Positions 35,600-47,260 of a stretch of 64,000 bases of DNA are shown here, piece by piece. Origin of the DNA: Pyrus communis (taxonomy: Eukaryota; Streptophyta; Magnoliopsida; Rosales; Rosaceae); contig NC_084816.1 in assembly GCF_963583255.1 (NCBI RefSeq), forward strand, positions 25,256,119 to 25,320,118, given 5' to 3'. Within the stretch, counting starts at the first letter, position 1, and each line of letters opens with the position of its first letter. The translations under genes and the position numbers were made by a program. The notes beneath the pieces were generated by a model. That model searched no databases. It had not been told where the DNA came from and saw only the letters and a program-made list of their open reading frames with translations.

Positions 35600-37310
35600 C
35601 AATCATGCTCAAGAATATGCCGTGCCAAAACCTCAGAATAAAATGCAAGTGCTCAGGTATAATCATATCACTATCATATAATCTGGCAGCCGGAGTCACC
35701 TAACGTGACCTGTACGGCTGAATCTAGAGCTCAAATCTCAATCTCACTAACTAGACCTGCACACGAGTCGGAACCACCTAAAGTGGTCTGTACGATAGGC
35801 CTGGGTGTAACATATATATACGCTCAAGTGCTACGATCACGTGAAGGCTGGGCGAATAATCACGGGTCACCTACAAGTCGGAACCACCTAAAGTGGTCTG
35901 TACGACAGGACTGTGCACCTAACTTGGATCCAAGCTGAACGTGTGGTGCGGGAGGAGCACTAACACCGGGGGTGCAGGTTATGAGCTCTCTAAGCATCTC
36001 GAATCACTGCTGAATGTAAACATGAATAACACTTACCTGGCACTTACCTGTGCGTCCGCAACACCAAATATACATATATATATAAACAATTAACAATGCA
36101 ACTAATCATGCATAACAACCGGCAATATAAATATGGCATATAACGAATAAACGTTTTAAATTCACTTTCTGGGAAAAAATATAAGTATATAGGTATATAC
36201 GGAAAACCAAAAGCCCACTCACTGGTATGTGGAAGGGTCGTAACCCCCCTGCCTCGAGTGACCACGCTCGTCCTCGGGATAAGATTCACCTATATGCGAA
36301 ACAACTACAAAAACGTTAATTTTAAAACACATAACCAACCTTTAGAAATAACTTCTCATAAAATGCTCAAATGGGGTGTATGAATACACCAACGTGATCT
36401 ACTTAACCTCAGGAACATCCCCATATTTTTAAAATAATTTTTCACCGTCGCACGCGCCCCCACGGACCGGCCAAGGCACGGCTACATGCGCCGGCCACCC
36501 GCAGGCATGTGCCTGGCACGCTGACGGCGTCAGTTGACGCCGTCAGGAATATTCCGTTATCCCTAACGGTAACCGTCAACGGCGTCAGGAATATTCCGTC
36601 AGATTTGACGGAATATTCCGTCGTCTTCTCCGGCGAGGCTCCTGCGCCGTCGCCGGCACCGGAAAATCGCAAAAACTTCAAACCTTTGTAACTTCTTCGT
36701 TTTTCAACCAAATTTCACAAAATTGGTACCAAAATGAAGCTTACAACTAGAGGAACACAATCATACCACTTTCAAGTGCTAAAATCCACAAAATCTTACC
36801 TGGAAAATCACCCCAACTCCGGCCAACCTCGAAACTCGTGATCCTGACGTCCAAAACCTTCAAACGAACCACCCCGAGCCTCCTAGGGACCTCACCAAGC
36901 TTCCTACAAGCTTGAAATTCCCAAAAACATGAGAAATTACGTGTGCATGAACAGTACCAAAATCGGGCATCCCGAGTTCGACGTGAAAACGAAGGTATTC
37001 TTACCTGAAATGGTTATGGTTGGACTCCTACGAGGCTCACGAGCATGGATATGTGCTTGGTTTCTTTGATCTGTGGAGGTTTAGTGTGTTTGTATGTGTG
37101 TCCGTACAATGGAGGAGGAATGGGGAAGGGAACTGGGCACGGGATAGGGGGTACATGGCAGGGAAAGTGTGTAGGTGTAGGTTAGTGTGTGTGTGGCCCA
37201 AAACATGCCAACAAAAACCCAAAACAACCACAACACGTAAAGGAAACGCACTAGGGGCAAAATCGTCTTTTCACGTGTACGTTTTAAAATTTTTGGAACG
37301 GGCTGTCACA
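35129..37310 (-). mobile_element. Large non-coding element C (long solo LTR-like), 5-bp TSD GTAAG
   Basis: Read on the minus strand it starts TGTGACAGCCCGTTCC and ends GATCGGGGTGTGTCA. GTAAG flanks both sides (35124-35128 and 37311-37315). At 2182 bp it lacks any coding domain. Its ends match elements A and B (TGTRA...CCGTYCC; CGGGRYGTGTCA). It has three hairpin units of the form CACCTAAMGTG followed by TGTACG near 35695, 35773 and 35883, a TA microsatellite at 35558-35596, a repeated GACGGAATATTCCGTC-like palindrome at about 36530-36622, and the inverted pair GTGAGTGGGC (35463-35472) and GCCCACTCAC (36213-36222). Confidence 0.75.
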
Positions 37311-37315
37311 GTAAG

Positions 37316-37838
37316 AGGGCTTTTGATAGTTGAAGAAAATAAATAATATGTTAAAAGTAATTTATGGTGTATTTAGAAATTTCTTATTTTCTTTAAACCT
37401 CATAAGGTTGAAATTGTCATTGCAAAGTAAATTACATAAGCCACTTAATATTAATTTTTAATGTGGGGTGCATTGAACATTATGTGGGATGCTAATAAAA
37501 AAAGCCTAGGTTATTTGCTGCTATCATATCCCGAAAATGGGTGTTTTGGACTTTTCGTACTCTCCGGATTGATACAACTTTGATTTAGCATGTTTGTTTT
37601 GGGCCTGTCATATATTGATTCGAAGAGAACTTCGAGACCTACAAGACTTAAGCGAATTATGTCGTTTACTATATTTAATTCGGATTTTGATATTTTAGGA
37701 TGTTTATATATTTTGTTATTTTTTTTTATGGGAAAAATTGATATAAGTCCAACTTTTTGAACCAATATCAGGAATAGTCCAGTTTCTTAAAATAAGTTAA
37801 ATTCTTTAAATTTAGGATTATTTTATTGTGAACGTATT
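37316..37838. other. AT-rich spacer between element C and Cassandra
   Basis: This stretch is AT-rich and lacks ORFs with family motifs. The words TGTGGGGTGCATTG and TGTGGGATGC near 37460-37490 resemble the CCCCACAT repeats seen at 34470-34650, so element C probably inserted into one larger repeat. Confidence 0.4.
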
Positions 37839-37843
37839 ATTTA

Positions 37844-38485
37844 TGTAACATCTCACATCGCCCAGGGGAGTGATTCTTAAATGTATATTCCCATCCCTAC
37901 CTAGCACGAGGCCTTTTGGGAGCTCACTGGCTTCGGGTTCCGTAGGAACTTCGAAGTTAAGCGAGTAGCGCACGAGAGCACTCCCAGGATGGGTGACCCA
38001 TCGGGAAGTTCTCGTGTGAGTTTCCAGAAACAAAACCGTGAGGGCGTGGTTAGGGCCCAAAACGGACAATATCGTGCTACGGTGGTGGAGCGGGCCTGGG
38101 AAGTGGTTCGTCCCGGGCCGGGATGCGACATTTGGTATCAGAGCCTAACCCTGGTCGCGTATGTGCCGACGAGGACGTCGGGCCCCTAAGGGGGGTGGAT
38201 TGTAACATCTCACATCGCCCAGGGGAGTGATTCTTAAATGTATATTCCCATCCCTACCTAGCACGAGGCCTTTTGGGAGCTCACTGGCTTCGGGTTCCGT
38301 AGGAACTTCGAAGTTAAGCGAGAAGGGGGCTAGAGCAATCCCATGATGGGTGACCCACTGGGAAGTTGCTCGTGAGTTCCCAAAAACAAAACCGTGAGGG
38401 AATGGTAAGCCCAAAGCGGACAATATCGTGCTACGGTAGTGGAGTTGGGCCCGGGAAGTAGTCCCGCCCGGGCCGGGATGTGACA
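37844..38485 (+). mobile_element. Complete Cassandra TRIM retrotransposon, TSD ATTTA
   Basis: LTR1 is 37844-38130, the internal region 38131-38200 and LTR2 38201-38485, with ATTTA on both sides (37839-37843 and 38486-38490). The 70-bp internal part holds the initiator tRNA-Met primer site TTTGGTATCAGAGCC right after LTR1 and a purine tract CTAAGGGGGGTGGAT just before LTR2. Both LTRs contain a 5S-rRNA-like core (CGAAGTTAAGCGAG, GATGGGTGACC). It encodes no protein and would depend on enzymes from other elements. LTR2 has a cluster of differences in and after the 5S core; the 5' parts of the LTRs are almost identical. Confidence 0.95.
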
Positions 38486-38611
38486 ATTTATGACTAATAT
38501 TTATTGTTAAAAATAATTTCTTTTTAATTATCTCTTAAATTTTTTTTCTTTTTTTTGTTATTTATTATTCTTCTGTCCTAAACCCCCATTTATAATTTTA
38601 TTTTTATTTTT

Positions 38612-38817
38612 AATAAGAGTCCTTGAATTTGAAAATCAATCAATGTAGCTCTTGAATATGAGTGTTGCAAATTATTGTCGTCCTTTCGTTATATTTTCGT
38701 CAAAACTTCTGTCAGTGTGCTGACGTGGCACACATAGGGGTCTCACATAAATTAAAAAATTTAAAAAAAAATTAATTTTATATTCTAAAAATAATAACAA
38801 ATAAATAAGTTTAAAAA

Positions 38818-38871
<54 letters not shown>

Positions 38872-40547
38872 TCATGAGAGGCTGTGACCTGTGAGCACCT
38901 AAGAATAATTCCACCGGGTAACTGATAGGCCGGCACCCAGGCTTTCCCCTCCAGACCAGCAAATAGGCTGGCACCTAACCCAAGCCAGGCAAGAGACCGG
39001 GCCAAAATAGACAGACCCACATGCTGGGCCATCTGACGTCAGTCGGGCCATCAACCGTGACAACCTCCGATTCCGAGCTGCAGCATAAGAGAACAATGAT
39101 ATAAACAAACCCAGAAAGCAACCCGGCAAACCAAGAAAAACCCATATCACAATTTGCAATACCGAGCTCAAGAAATTAATTTTTTGAAAATTTGGATAGA
39201 AAAAGGCCGCCTTCCAATAGAACCCATGAGGAAGAACTGGTGTTGTATAAATAGCTCTGGTTTTTGTGAGATCTATTGGTTGTTTGGTTGGTTTTCTGGG
39301 AAAAACCAGCTGAGGATGGGAAAGGTGGGTCGAGGAACCTTACTGCTGCTGCAGTGTTTCGTTTTTCGATGGGGAAGATCAGAAGAGTTCCTTAAATCCG
39401 AACAGGGAGAGAGAGATGCAGAGGGAGGTTCCAAACTTACCTTTTTTTTTTTAATAATAAAATTATTATTTTTATTATTTTATAATAAAAAATAATAATA
39501 TTTTAATAAAATTGACTAGGCTATTTTTTGTTAGGGGTGGAGATGCATTTGGTTTATTCTATTACTGTTCACTGAGTGGATTAAATAGGCTGGGTGTTCA
39601 CGTATTTTTTTAGGGGTGGACTTGCTCTAGGAGGTGGGTTGTCTGCCTTCTCATTTCCATACTCTTCTCATGCCCTTCTGTTTGTGTGGTCACGGTTAAA
39701 TCACGTCAACATTTTATATTCCTATTATTTTTTATTTTATTATTTCTATAAAAAATTAATATAAAATATTGATGTGACCTAACCGACCACATATCATAAG
39801 GCATGGAAAGAGTATGAAAATGGGAGGGCAGAGAATACACCTCCCTTGCTCTAACCCAAGCACCAAACGACCATCTTCCTCACCATGTTTTGCAGAAAGA
39901 CACAATCTTTGAGAGACCAAGAGGAGGGAAAGAGAGAGAGGTCGAAATCATGAGTTGGTTTCTTGCATGTTTTGATTCTTCCAAAGACAAAAAAAAAAAT
40001 ACAAGAGTAATCAGAGGGAGTAATCAGGGGAGCAGGGTGGTGTGTGGAAGGGATTACCGGATTGGGTCGGAGGGGGAAGGAGATCGTTCGATCTCATATG
40101 TTATTTTTTTTTTCTTTTTGTTTTTTCTTTTTCAAATTTATTTAAAAGGTGGTGGTTGTTTGGATCTACAGGAATTTGGATTTACAGGGAGAGAGGAAGG
40201 GTGCAGTGGAGTAGGGTGCTGATTCAATCTCGGGCGACCCTAACGACACCACGACTAGGCTCGACGTCATGGACATGGCAGCAGCTGCGCTGCAGACGGA
40301 GGGAGGAATCGGACCTCGCAATGGTGGACGTGGTTTGGCTAGAACCAACCGGAGTAGCTGGGAATATTTAATTATACTGGGTCCCACGTGTGCCATGTCA
40401 AGCATTAACAGAAGTTTTGAGAGAAATTTAACAGAATGATCACATTGATTTTCAACAGTCATATTCAAGGACATTGATCGATTTTCAATTTCAAGGATCA
40501 CCTTGATTGATTGAGTCAATTTCAGAAACTATTTGTGATAAAAACCC
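38612..40547. mobile_element. Mutator-like element, left terminus damaged
   Basis: The right end (40390-40547) reads ...TTGAGTCAATTTCAGAAACT and ends GTGATAAAAACCC, the same terminus as the element at 52029-53319. Its inverse on the left is visible from 38612 (GTCCTTGAATTTGAAAATCA and GTGTGCTGACGTGGCACACA), but the outermost 40 bp are missing. The interior holds an AC microsatellite at 38823-38869, a foldback MITE, and ORFs of low complexity. No transposase motif was seen. Confidence 0.55.
39675..39800. mobile_element. Second copy of the TGTGTGGTCACGG foldback MITE
   Basis: The left arm TTCTGTTTGTGTGGTCACGG...CATTTTATATT is mirrored by AATATAAAATATTGATGTGA...ACCGACCACATATC. It is the same family as 8807-8932, and even the outer bases (ATGCCCTTC...) are similar. 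It is nested in the Mutator-like element. Confidence 0.6.
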
Positions 40548-40560
40548 TTTTTATAATCAA

Positions 40561-40697
40561 CCTATATCACATGTTAATTGTATTTATCTACCTATATGAA
40601 AGATTCATATTTATAACTATCATGTATCACTGCTTAATTGTATTTATCTACCTATATGAAAGATTCATATTTATAACTATCATGTATCACTGCTTAA
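40561..40697. repeat. Tandem repeat, 60-bp unit, about 2.3 copies
   Basis: The segment TTAATTGTATTTATCTACCT... with its continuation through TTTATAACTATCATGTATCAC recurs with an exact 60-bp period. Copies one and two differ only near their starts. A further partial relative occurs at about 40770-40800. No gene is involved. Confidence 0.9.
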
Positions 40698-41639
40698 TGT
40701 ATCTTACTTGTAAGTATTATATTATTGCATCTGTAGTTAGGTTTCATATGTCACTTGTAGGTCGAATATACGTTTAATTGTCTATCTACCTATGCCATAG
40801 GTTTTTTCATAGTCTACTTATGTTGATGCACAAAACCAGTATATAACACAAATTAATTGTATTACATATTTTTTTTCCTTGTATAATATGCCTTCATCAC
40901 AAAAGTTAATGAATGTAAAATTTTCATCTAAAAAGAAAAAAAATTAAATAATTGTACCAAAATATGTAATTAGAGAATTGGATCCAATCCTAAAAACAAC
41001 CTATACTTTTGGACCTATATCTAAAAACCCTGTTGTTTATTTCCTTTCCTACTTAAATACCTAGGGTTTCTAGGTTTAAAAACATTATAGATGGGTCATT
41101 TTGGCCTAAGGTTTGTAATCTTTCGACTATTTATTCAACAAATATGAGTTTTCTCTCTATTTTCTTAGTGAACTCTAGGACTTGCTAGTGAATTCTAAGG
41201 TGGAAATTTCATTCGAATTTTCTTGTTGTATATCTGTTGCGTCATAATGTATGAGTAATTCAATAGCTAGTAATTTGTGCCAAGTACTCTTGGGTTCGAC
41301 TTATTATGGAGCAGGAACACTATTTTTTTTATTTTTTACTTCAACTTTTTAGCCTAAAATTTTAAATTTCACATTTTTTTTTCTCAAAAATGGCCCAAGG
41401 GTTTCCAAGCCCTCTCGTCCAGCTTTGCTCTTTCTTTTATTTTCTTCTTCTAATGCCATTTCTTTTTAACTTAACTTTTTTTTCCTCAAACCCTATTTAC
41501 CGTATGCAAAGTTTGAATTGAATTAATTGCTCTTTCTAGCGGTAGTTTTCTTTTTTTCCAACTTTTGGTGCCATAAATTAACATACAAAATAGCCATGAT
41601 TCCTGCTGAGTGATGGCTACTCTAACACCAAAAATTTGG

Positions 41640-42580
41640 TTGGTGGGTGGTGTATATTATGACGGTGGAGACGCGAGCAAGTTCAGCTTCCCTGCATCTT
41701 TTGCCATGACTATTGAGTTGGAGCGTGATCGAATATAGTGCAAAATATGCGGCACTAGGAGAACTAGACCATGTGAAGGGCATCATCAAGTGGGGTACAT
41801 ATTACCTTGTCAAGACCTTCAATTCGTCTACAGCTAATTCCATCGGCATTTTGGTTGTGGATGTTAGAGGGGCTGATGACACTGACTTCGCCGGTGGTGG
41901 TGATTAGGATAAAACTCACAACTGTTGGATACGTCTTAAGGATATTGACAATCCAAGAACCGGACAAGAGTGTTATAACTGCTAGGTCCTTGCCACAGAA
42001 ATGGCTTCTGCTTTAGCTTCTGCATTCATTGTTTTCAAAGACAATACAAATTACTCTAAGAACATTCCACAGTCAGATTGATGAAATAGTGTGCCCCTAC
42101 CTTCCTATTTTCGCAAGTTTCAACAGAACAAAGGGAGGGCTAATTCAGTTGAACAGTGAAAGGCCAAGACCTCTTCAGTATGTATTCCATGCAGCTTTTT
42201 TAGCTCAACGATACAATGACTATTTTGACATTATTTCTGCACCTGGATGGCATTGCGGATCCAATTTCTACCCTATTAAAGAACTGCGCAGGTTTTGTAG
42301 AACCCAAATTGATTACATTCTTGGCAAAAATCCTTGGGGATAAGCTACATTGTCGGCTTTGGTGAACGTTTTCCAAAGCAGGTCCATAATTGAGGAGCAC
42401 CATTCCCAAAAAGAAGATCAAGTATGGTTGTAAAGGGGGATTAAAATGGAGATATAGTAAGAAACGAATCCAAATACAATTGTTGGGGTCATGGTTGCTG
42501 GTCCTAATGAGCACAAAAATTTCTAGGATGTCTGTTAAAATTACAACTATACAAAGCTGAGCCTTGTTGGTGCTTAACCC
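41640..42580 (+). pseudogene. GH9 endoglucanase (KORRIGAN-type) pseudogene
   Basis: Intact KORRIGAN proteins are membrane-bound beta-1,4-glucanases for cellulose synthesis. Here the frames read VGGVYYDGGDASKFSFPASF, then after a frameshift [20 protein letters not shown] and [18 protein letters not shown], a stop after GGGD, HNCWIRLKDIDNPRTGQECY, a stop, [20 protein letters not shown], then directly [15 protein letters not shown]. About 100 residues normally lie between those last two blocks. It continues [53 protein letters not shown] and, after more stops, GVMVAGPNEHKNF and NYNYT. Order and identity fit the C-terminal two-thirds of GH9 class A. No intron is visible, so a retroposed copy is likely. 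It has neither a start nor an intact catalytic domain. Confidence 0.85.
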
Positions 42581-42851
42581 TTGAGCTGATTTCTTGGAGC
42601 CAAAGTCACAGTTTGAATTTTATTTTATAATTTTTATTTCGGATGTAATGTGAGCCATTGGATCATATTCCTTGTGGCCTCTTTTTCTAGCCTAAGATTT
42701 AAGTGATGTATAATCACCTCATAGGGTGATAGAATCTAAGGCTAAGATTTGATATTGATGTAAGTTGTTAGAGAAGAATCTATCTTCTCTCTCCTCTAAT
42801 GGTTATATTTGGTTAGAGGTGAATGGAAATGCAATCAGAACCTTCATCATT
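42581..42851. other. Spacer, possible 3' LTR remnant of the minus-strand copia
   Basis: It contains TAATCACCTCATAGGGTGAT, a small palindrome at about 42711-42731, and TCTATCTTCTCTCTCC-like sequence typical of copia LTR ends. No reliable terminus or partner was found. Confidence 0.3.
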
Positions 42852-45800
42852 CTACACAGCCTTAGTAAGCATCATCAAGTTGATCTTGAAATCCCACAGA
42901 AGGAAAATTAATAATTCCAGCATCCAATTTTCCTTGATGAAATGTCGATCAATCTCCACATGTTTTGTTCGATTATGTTGCATTGGATTATGAGCAATCT
43001 CAATAGTAGCCTTGTTATCATAATAGAGTTTCATAACACCCTTGAGTTTAAATCCAAGATATCTCAACAATATTTTCAACCATAACAACTCACATACACC
43101 ATGAGACATATCATGAAACTCAGCTTCAACACTTGACCTAGCCACCACTTTTTGATTCTTGCTTCTCCAAGTAACTAGATTACAACCCACAAAGTAAGTA
43201 TCCAAATGTAGATCACCGGTTAGTGATAGAACTTGCCTAATATGCATATGTATACCTTTCTACATTCAAATGACCATTTTGGAGAAAACCAAGCCTTTAC
43301 CAGGAGCCATCTTCAAGTATCTCAGAATACAAGTTACTGTATCCATATGAGCTTCACTAGGTGAGTGCAGAAACTGACTTACCACACGAATTGCCTAAGC
43401 AATGTCAGGGCTAGTGTGAGACAAATAAATTAATCTCCCCACAAGCTTCTGATACCATTCCTTATGAGTAGGAACATGATCCAGAAATAAGCCCAGACGA
43501 TGATTTTGCTCAATCAGAGTATCAACAGGTTTGCAATCCAACATACCTATTTCAGCTAATAAATCAAGAACATAATTCCATTGAGACAAAAAAATATCAT
43601 GCTTGGATCGTGTAACCTCGATTCCAAGAAACTACTTCAATTCACCTAATTCTTTTCATCTCAAATTCAATAGCTAGGTACTTTTGAAGGCGTTGTACCT
43701 CTTCCTGATCATCACCAATCACTATCATGTCATCAACATAAATAATCAATGCAGTTAGCTTACCATTTTGTCGCTCTAGAAACAAAGCATGATCTGAATG
43801 ACTCTGAAAATACCCAAACTTCTTCATTGAACTTGTGAACTTCCCGAACCACACTCTAGGAGATTGTTTCAAACCATACAAAGCCTTTTGCAATTTGCAC
43901 ACAACACCTTTTCTAGGAGATATACCGATACTAGGTGGGAGATCCATATAAACTTCCTCCTTAAGATCACCACGAAGGAAAGCATTCTTAACATCAAATT
44001 GCAATAGGGGCCAATCCTGGTTTGCAACTACGGACAGAAGAACATGCACAATGTTCAGTTTGGCAACATGAGCAAAAGTCTCTTGATAGTCCACACCATA
44101 TGTTTGAGTATAACCCTTAGCAACTAATATGGCTTTGTACTAGTCAATAGAACCATGCGTTATGCTTAATAGTTGACACCCATCTACATCCAACAGCTTT
44201 CTTCCTGTTTGGCAACAGAACCAAATCTCAAGTGGAATTATTTTCCAAAGCTTCCATCTTAACATTATGACATTAGCCCACTTAGGGTCAGACAAAGCAT
44301 CCTACAATTTTGCTGGAACTAATACACTAAATAGTTAACATATGTAAGATGCATATGGTTTGGACAAACGATGACTATACGCATAGATGTTGATAGGATA
44401 CTTGGCTTTGGCATGCATATCAGGCTTATATTGTACTGATATGTAGAATAATTGTCATAATTTACCTCATGTGTGTCACCATCTTGTACCAAACCATTAG
44501 AAGAATCATCACTAGACAAACCATCAACATGCAACTCATTAGTCATACCAGCAGCATGCAATTAGTCATCAAAAGGAAATTTATCAGACATACCAACAAC
44601 ATGCAACTCGTTGGGCACATTCGACGGGTAGTCTCAGGAATGATAGTTGATCGATCGTCATCTATAGCCGACTGGTTAGTATCACGCAACATAACAGGTT
44701 CCGTCTCCAACTTTGCATGTAACACATCATCCATACCATTTATTCGAATTTGCACTTCATTCCCCTTCTCCCCTTAAAGTAGGGAGTTGGAAGAGGGCTG
44801 CACAAAATACAGAATTCCTCATGGAATGTGACATCCATGGTGATATAAGTTTTCTGAGTCGGAGGATGATAACACTTATAGCCTTTCTGATTGTTAGCAT
44901 ATTAAATAAATACACATAGAAGAGCACATGCATCAAGTTTACTTCGCTGATGAGAGTAGACATGCACATACGCTACACATCCAAACACATTCGAAGGAAG
45001 TTTGAATACATAAATAGAAGAAATATGTTTTTGTACCACATCAAACGATGTCTGAATATCAAGAACCCTACTTGGGACACGATCTATCAAGTACACAGTA
45101 GCCAAAACAGCATGACCCCACAAATGATTAGAAACATATTTATCCAACATCAAGGAGTGTGGAACCTCCATTATTTGACGATTCTTTTGTTCGGACACAC
45201 CATTTTATTGGGGTGTAAACGGAGTAGTCATCTGGTGAATAATACCATGATCATGAAAAAAAACATGCTAAAGTGTGATTCACATATTCTCCTTTGTTAT
45301 CAGACCTGAAGACCTTAACTTTGGTCTGAAACTGAGTAGATACCATTGCATAAAATTTTTGAAGAAGTAAAGAGGCATCACTCTTATTCTTCATCAAGAA
45401 CACCAAGTTAATCAAGTACAGTCATCAATAAAAGTAATAAACTAACGAAATCCATTAAAAGTAACCTTGGACAGACCCCACACATCAAAATGTATCCAAT
45501 CAAATGGCAAAGTAGCTTTAGAATCACTCACGGGAAAGGAAGCACGATGACTCTTATCAATGACATATGTTTCACACTTGAACGCTGAATCACTACGAGT
45601 GTGAAACAAAGAAGGAAATAGATGGTTCATACAACTGAATGATGGATGTCCCAAACGTCGATGCCACAACCAAATTTGATGTTTGTCATCCACTTTAGCA
45701 CTTAGAACTTGATGATTCTTTGAACCTAAAGCAACAGTATCCTCCATAGTCAAGATGTACAAACCCCTAATTCTTTTACCATAACCAATTATCTTCTAAG

Positions 45801-46130
45801 TTTGAATGTCTTGAAAATAACAATACATGGGGTAGAAGTAACCATATATAACGTATCAAGTAGTTTTCCTACCGACAAAAGATTGCACTTAACATTAGGA
45901 ACAAGTAAAGCATAGACCAGTGATAAGGACGTAGTGAGAAAGATAAAGCCTTCGCCCTTCATAGGGGAAGATGCTACATTTGCACTAGTAATATACGGAT
46001 CACGAACATAGTAACGTAACTTATCAAACACTATAGGGTCACCAGTCACATGATCAGTGACCCCAATATCAATTATCCATATATTTGTTCCACCAAGATG
46101 CATAACAACACAATGAGTATATGAAGCCAT
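42852..46130 (-). pseudogene. Ty1/copia pol, decayed (protease, integrase, RT, RNase H)
   Basis: Reading along the minus strand: 46130-45789 is the protease region (NIWIIDIGVTDHVTG, with Ile replacing the usual Ser after the catalytic Asp; LVPNVKCNLLSVGKL). 45762-45442 is GAG-pre-integrase (WHRRLGHPSF) and the integrase start (HFDVWG). 45300-44902 is the rest of the integrase (NGVSEQKNRQIMEVPHSLML). 44094-43642 is reverse transcriptase with YQETFAHVAK, QFDVKNAFLRGDLKEEVYMD, LYGLKQSPRVWF and the catalytic LIIYVDDMIVIG. 43589-43395 is the RT connection. 43247-42852 is RNase H (WRSKNQKVVARSSVEAEFHD, NPMQHNRTKHVEIDRHFIKE). Stops and frameshifts separate the blocks. No gag and no clear LTRs are seen. 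Confidence 0.9.
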
Positions 46131-47257
46131 TTAGCTAAAACATGAACAATAAAGGCACAAAAGATACACAGCGGAATTAAGGCAATTTACCAGAACACCG
46201 TAGCAGAATCATTGTTCCGGCACTGCATTGTTCACGATACTATTCTCAGTACTATAACACGACACTGTTCATTTTTTTTTTCCTTCATGATACTGAGAAA
46301 AGTAGGCACAAAATTTAAGCACACAGGTCACCAAGAGCGAACTGCTTGGCTAAAATACCAAAATTATATATAATAATATTTGATAATTTCTTGTATATTC
46401 ATTAATATCTAAAGTGGAGTATATACAGGAGTTACAATTGGTATTATATATGCACTTCATCAATGTGGGACAACAAACTACTATTTACCCTTTAACTAAT
46501 GTATAAATATATAACTCGCAACACAATACGTGTTCGAAATACCTTAAGTGTGTGAAACCAAAACTTGTTATTCAAACAATTACTGCCAAGAAAGGAATCT
46601 CTCGGTCTGGATTTTCCAGCCTTGAAATCAAGGCCTTGCTGGTCGCTTCTATAGTTTGGGTCCTGGACACAAGGCTCGGTCTCGATCATAATTTTCTCAA
46701 ACATCAAGTTTCGACAAATAGTATTTCAGATTAATCATATAGAGATACTTGAATGTCAAGGTCATTGAGCAATCCACACATGAAGAAGCTAGAAGACTAA
46801 CTTATGGGAATGTGCAGGTAAAAGAGTCTCACATTGGTAAAAGAGTAAACCTTGCAAAGGCTTATAAGAGATTGGAATGCTTTCCATATTGCCAATTAGT
46901 TTTATAATAAAATCTCCTGAGCAAAGCACTGCCGTGGAATTTCTTTCGTAGGGATTTTTCGTTGACCTTCAGTTGTAAATTCCAGTAAGTACAACCATTT
47001 AGCTTCCTTCACCTTATTAGTAAACGTCGCCGACTTTTGGTTAGACATCAATAATGCCACAAACGAGGCAAAAATGTTTGATAAAACACATAACCTGCGA
47101 GAGAAATTTGATTGATAGATTGATGTGAGGCCTTTTACTTGGATGATCGTACTTTGCCTACGACTTAAATTTTGTTCCCAAACGAAACTCTCAGCGAGAA
47201 TAAGGTTTGATTCTCGGTGAACCACTTTCACGAAGACTACATTTCCAAACTAAACTC
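46131..47257. other. Remnant region upstream of the copia pol, no intact feature
   Basis: The words CATCAATGTGGGACAAC (about 46458) and TCTCACATTGGTAAAAGAG (about 46828) resemble LTR starts of the TGTCCCACATTGG type. This may be the damaged 5' LTR area of the preceding copia. No ORF carries recognisable domains. Confidence 0.3.
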
Positions 47258-47260
47258 TTA

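Noticed and set aside
38823..39171. ORFs encoding cysteine/valine runs
   Set aside because: They are translations of an AC/GT microsatellite and its flank.
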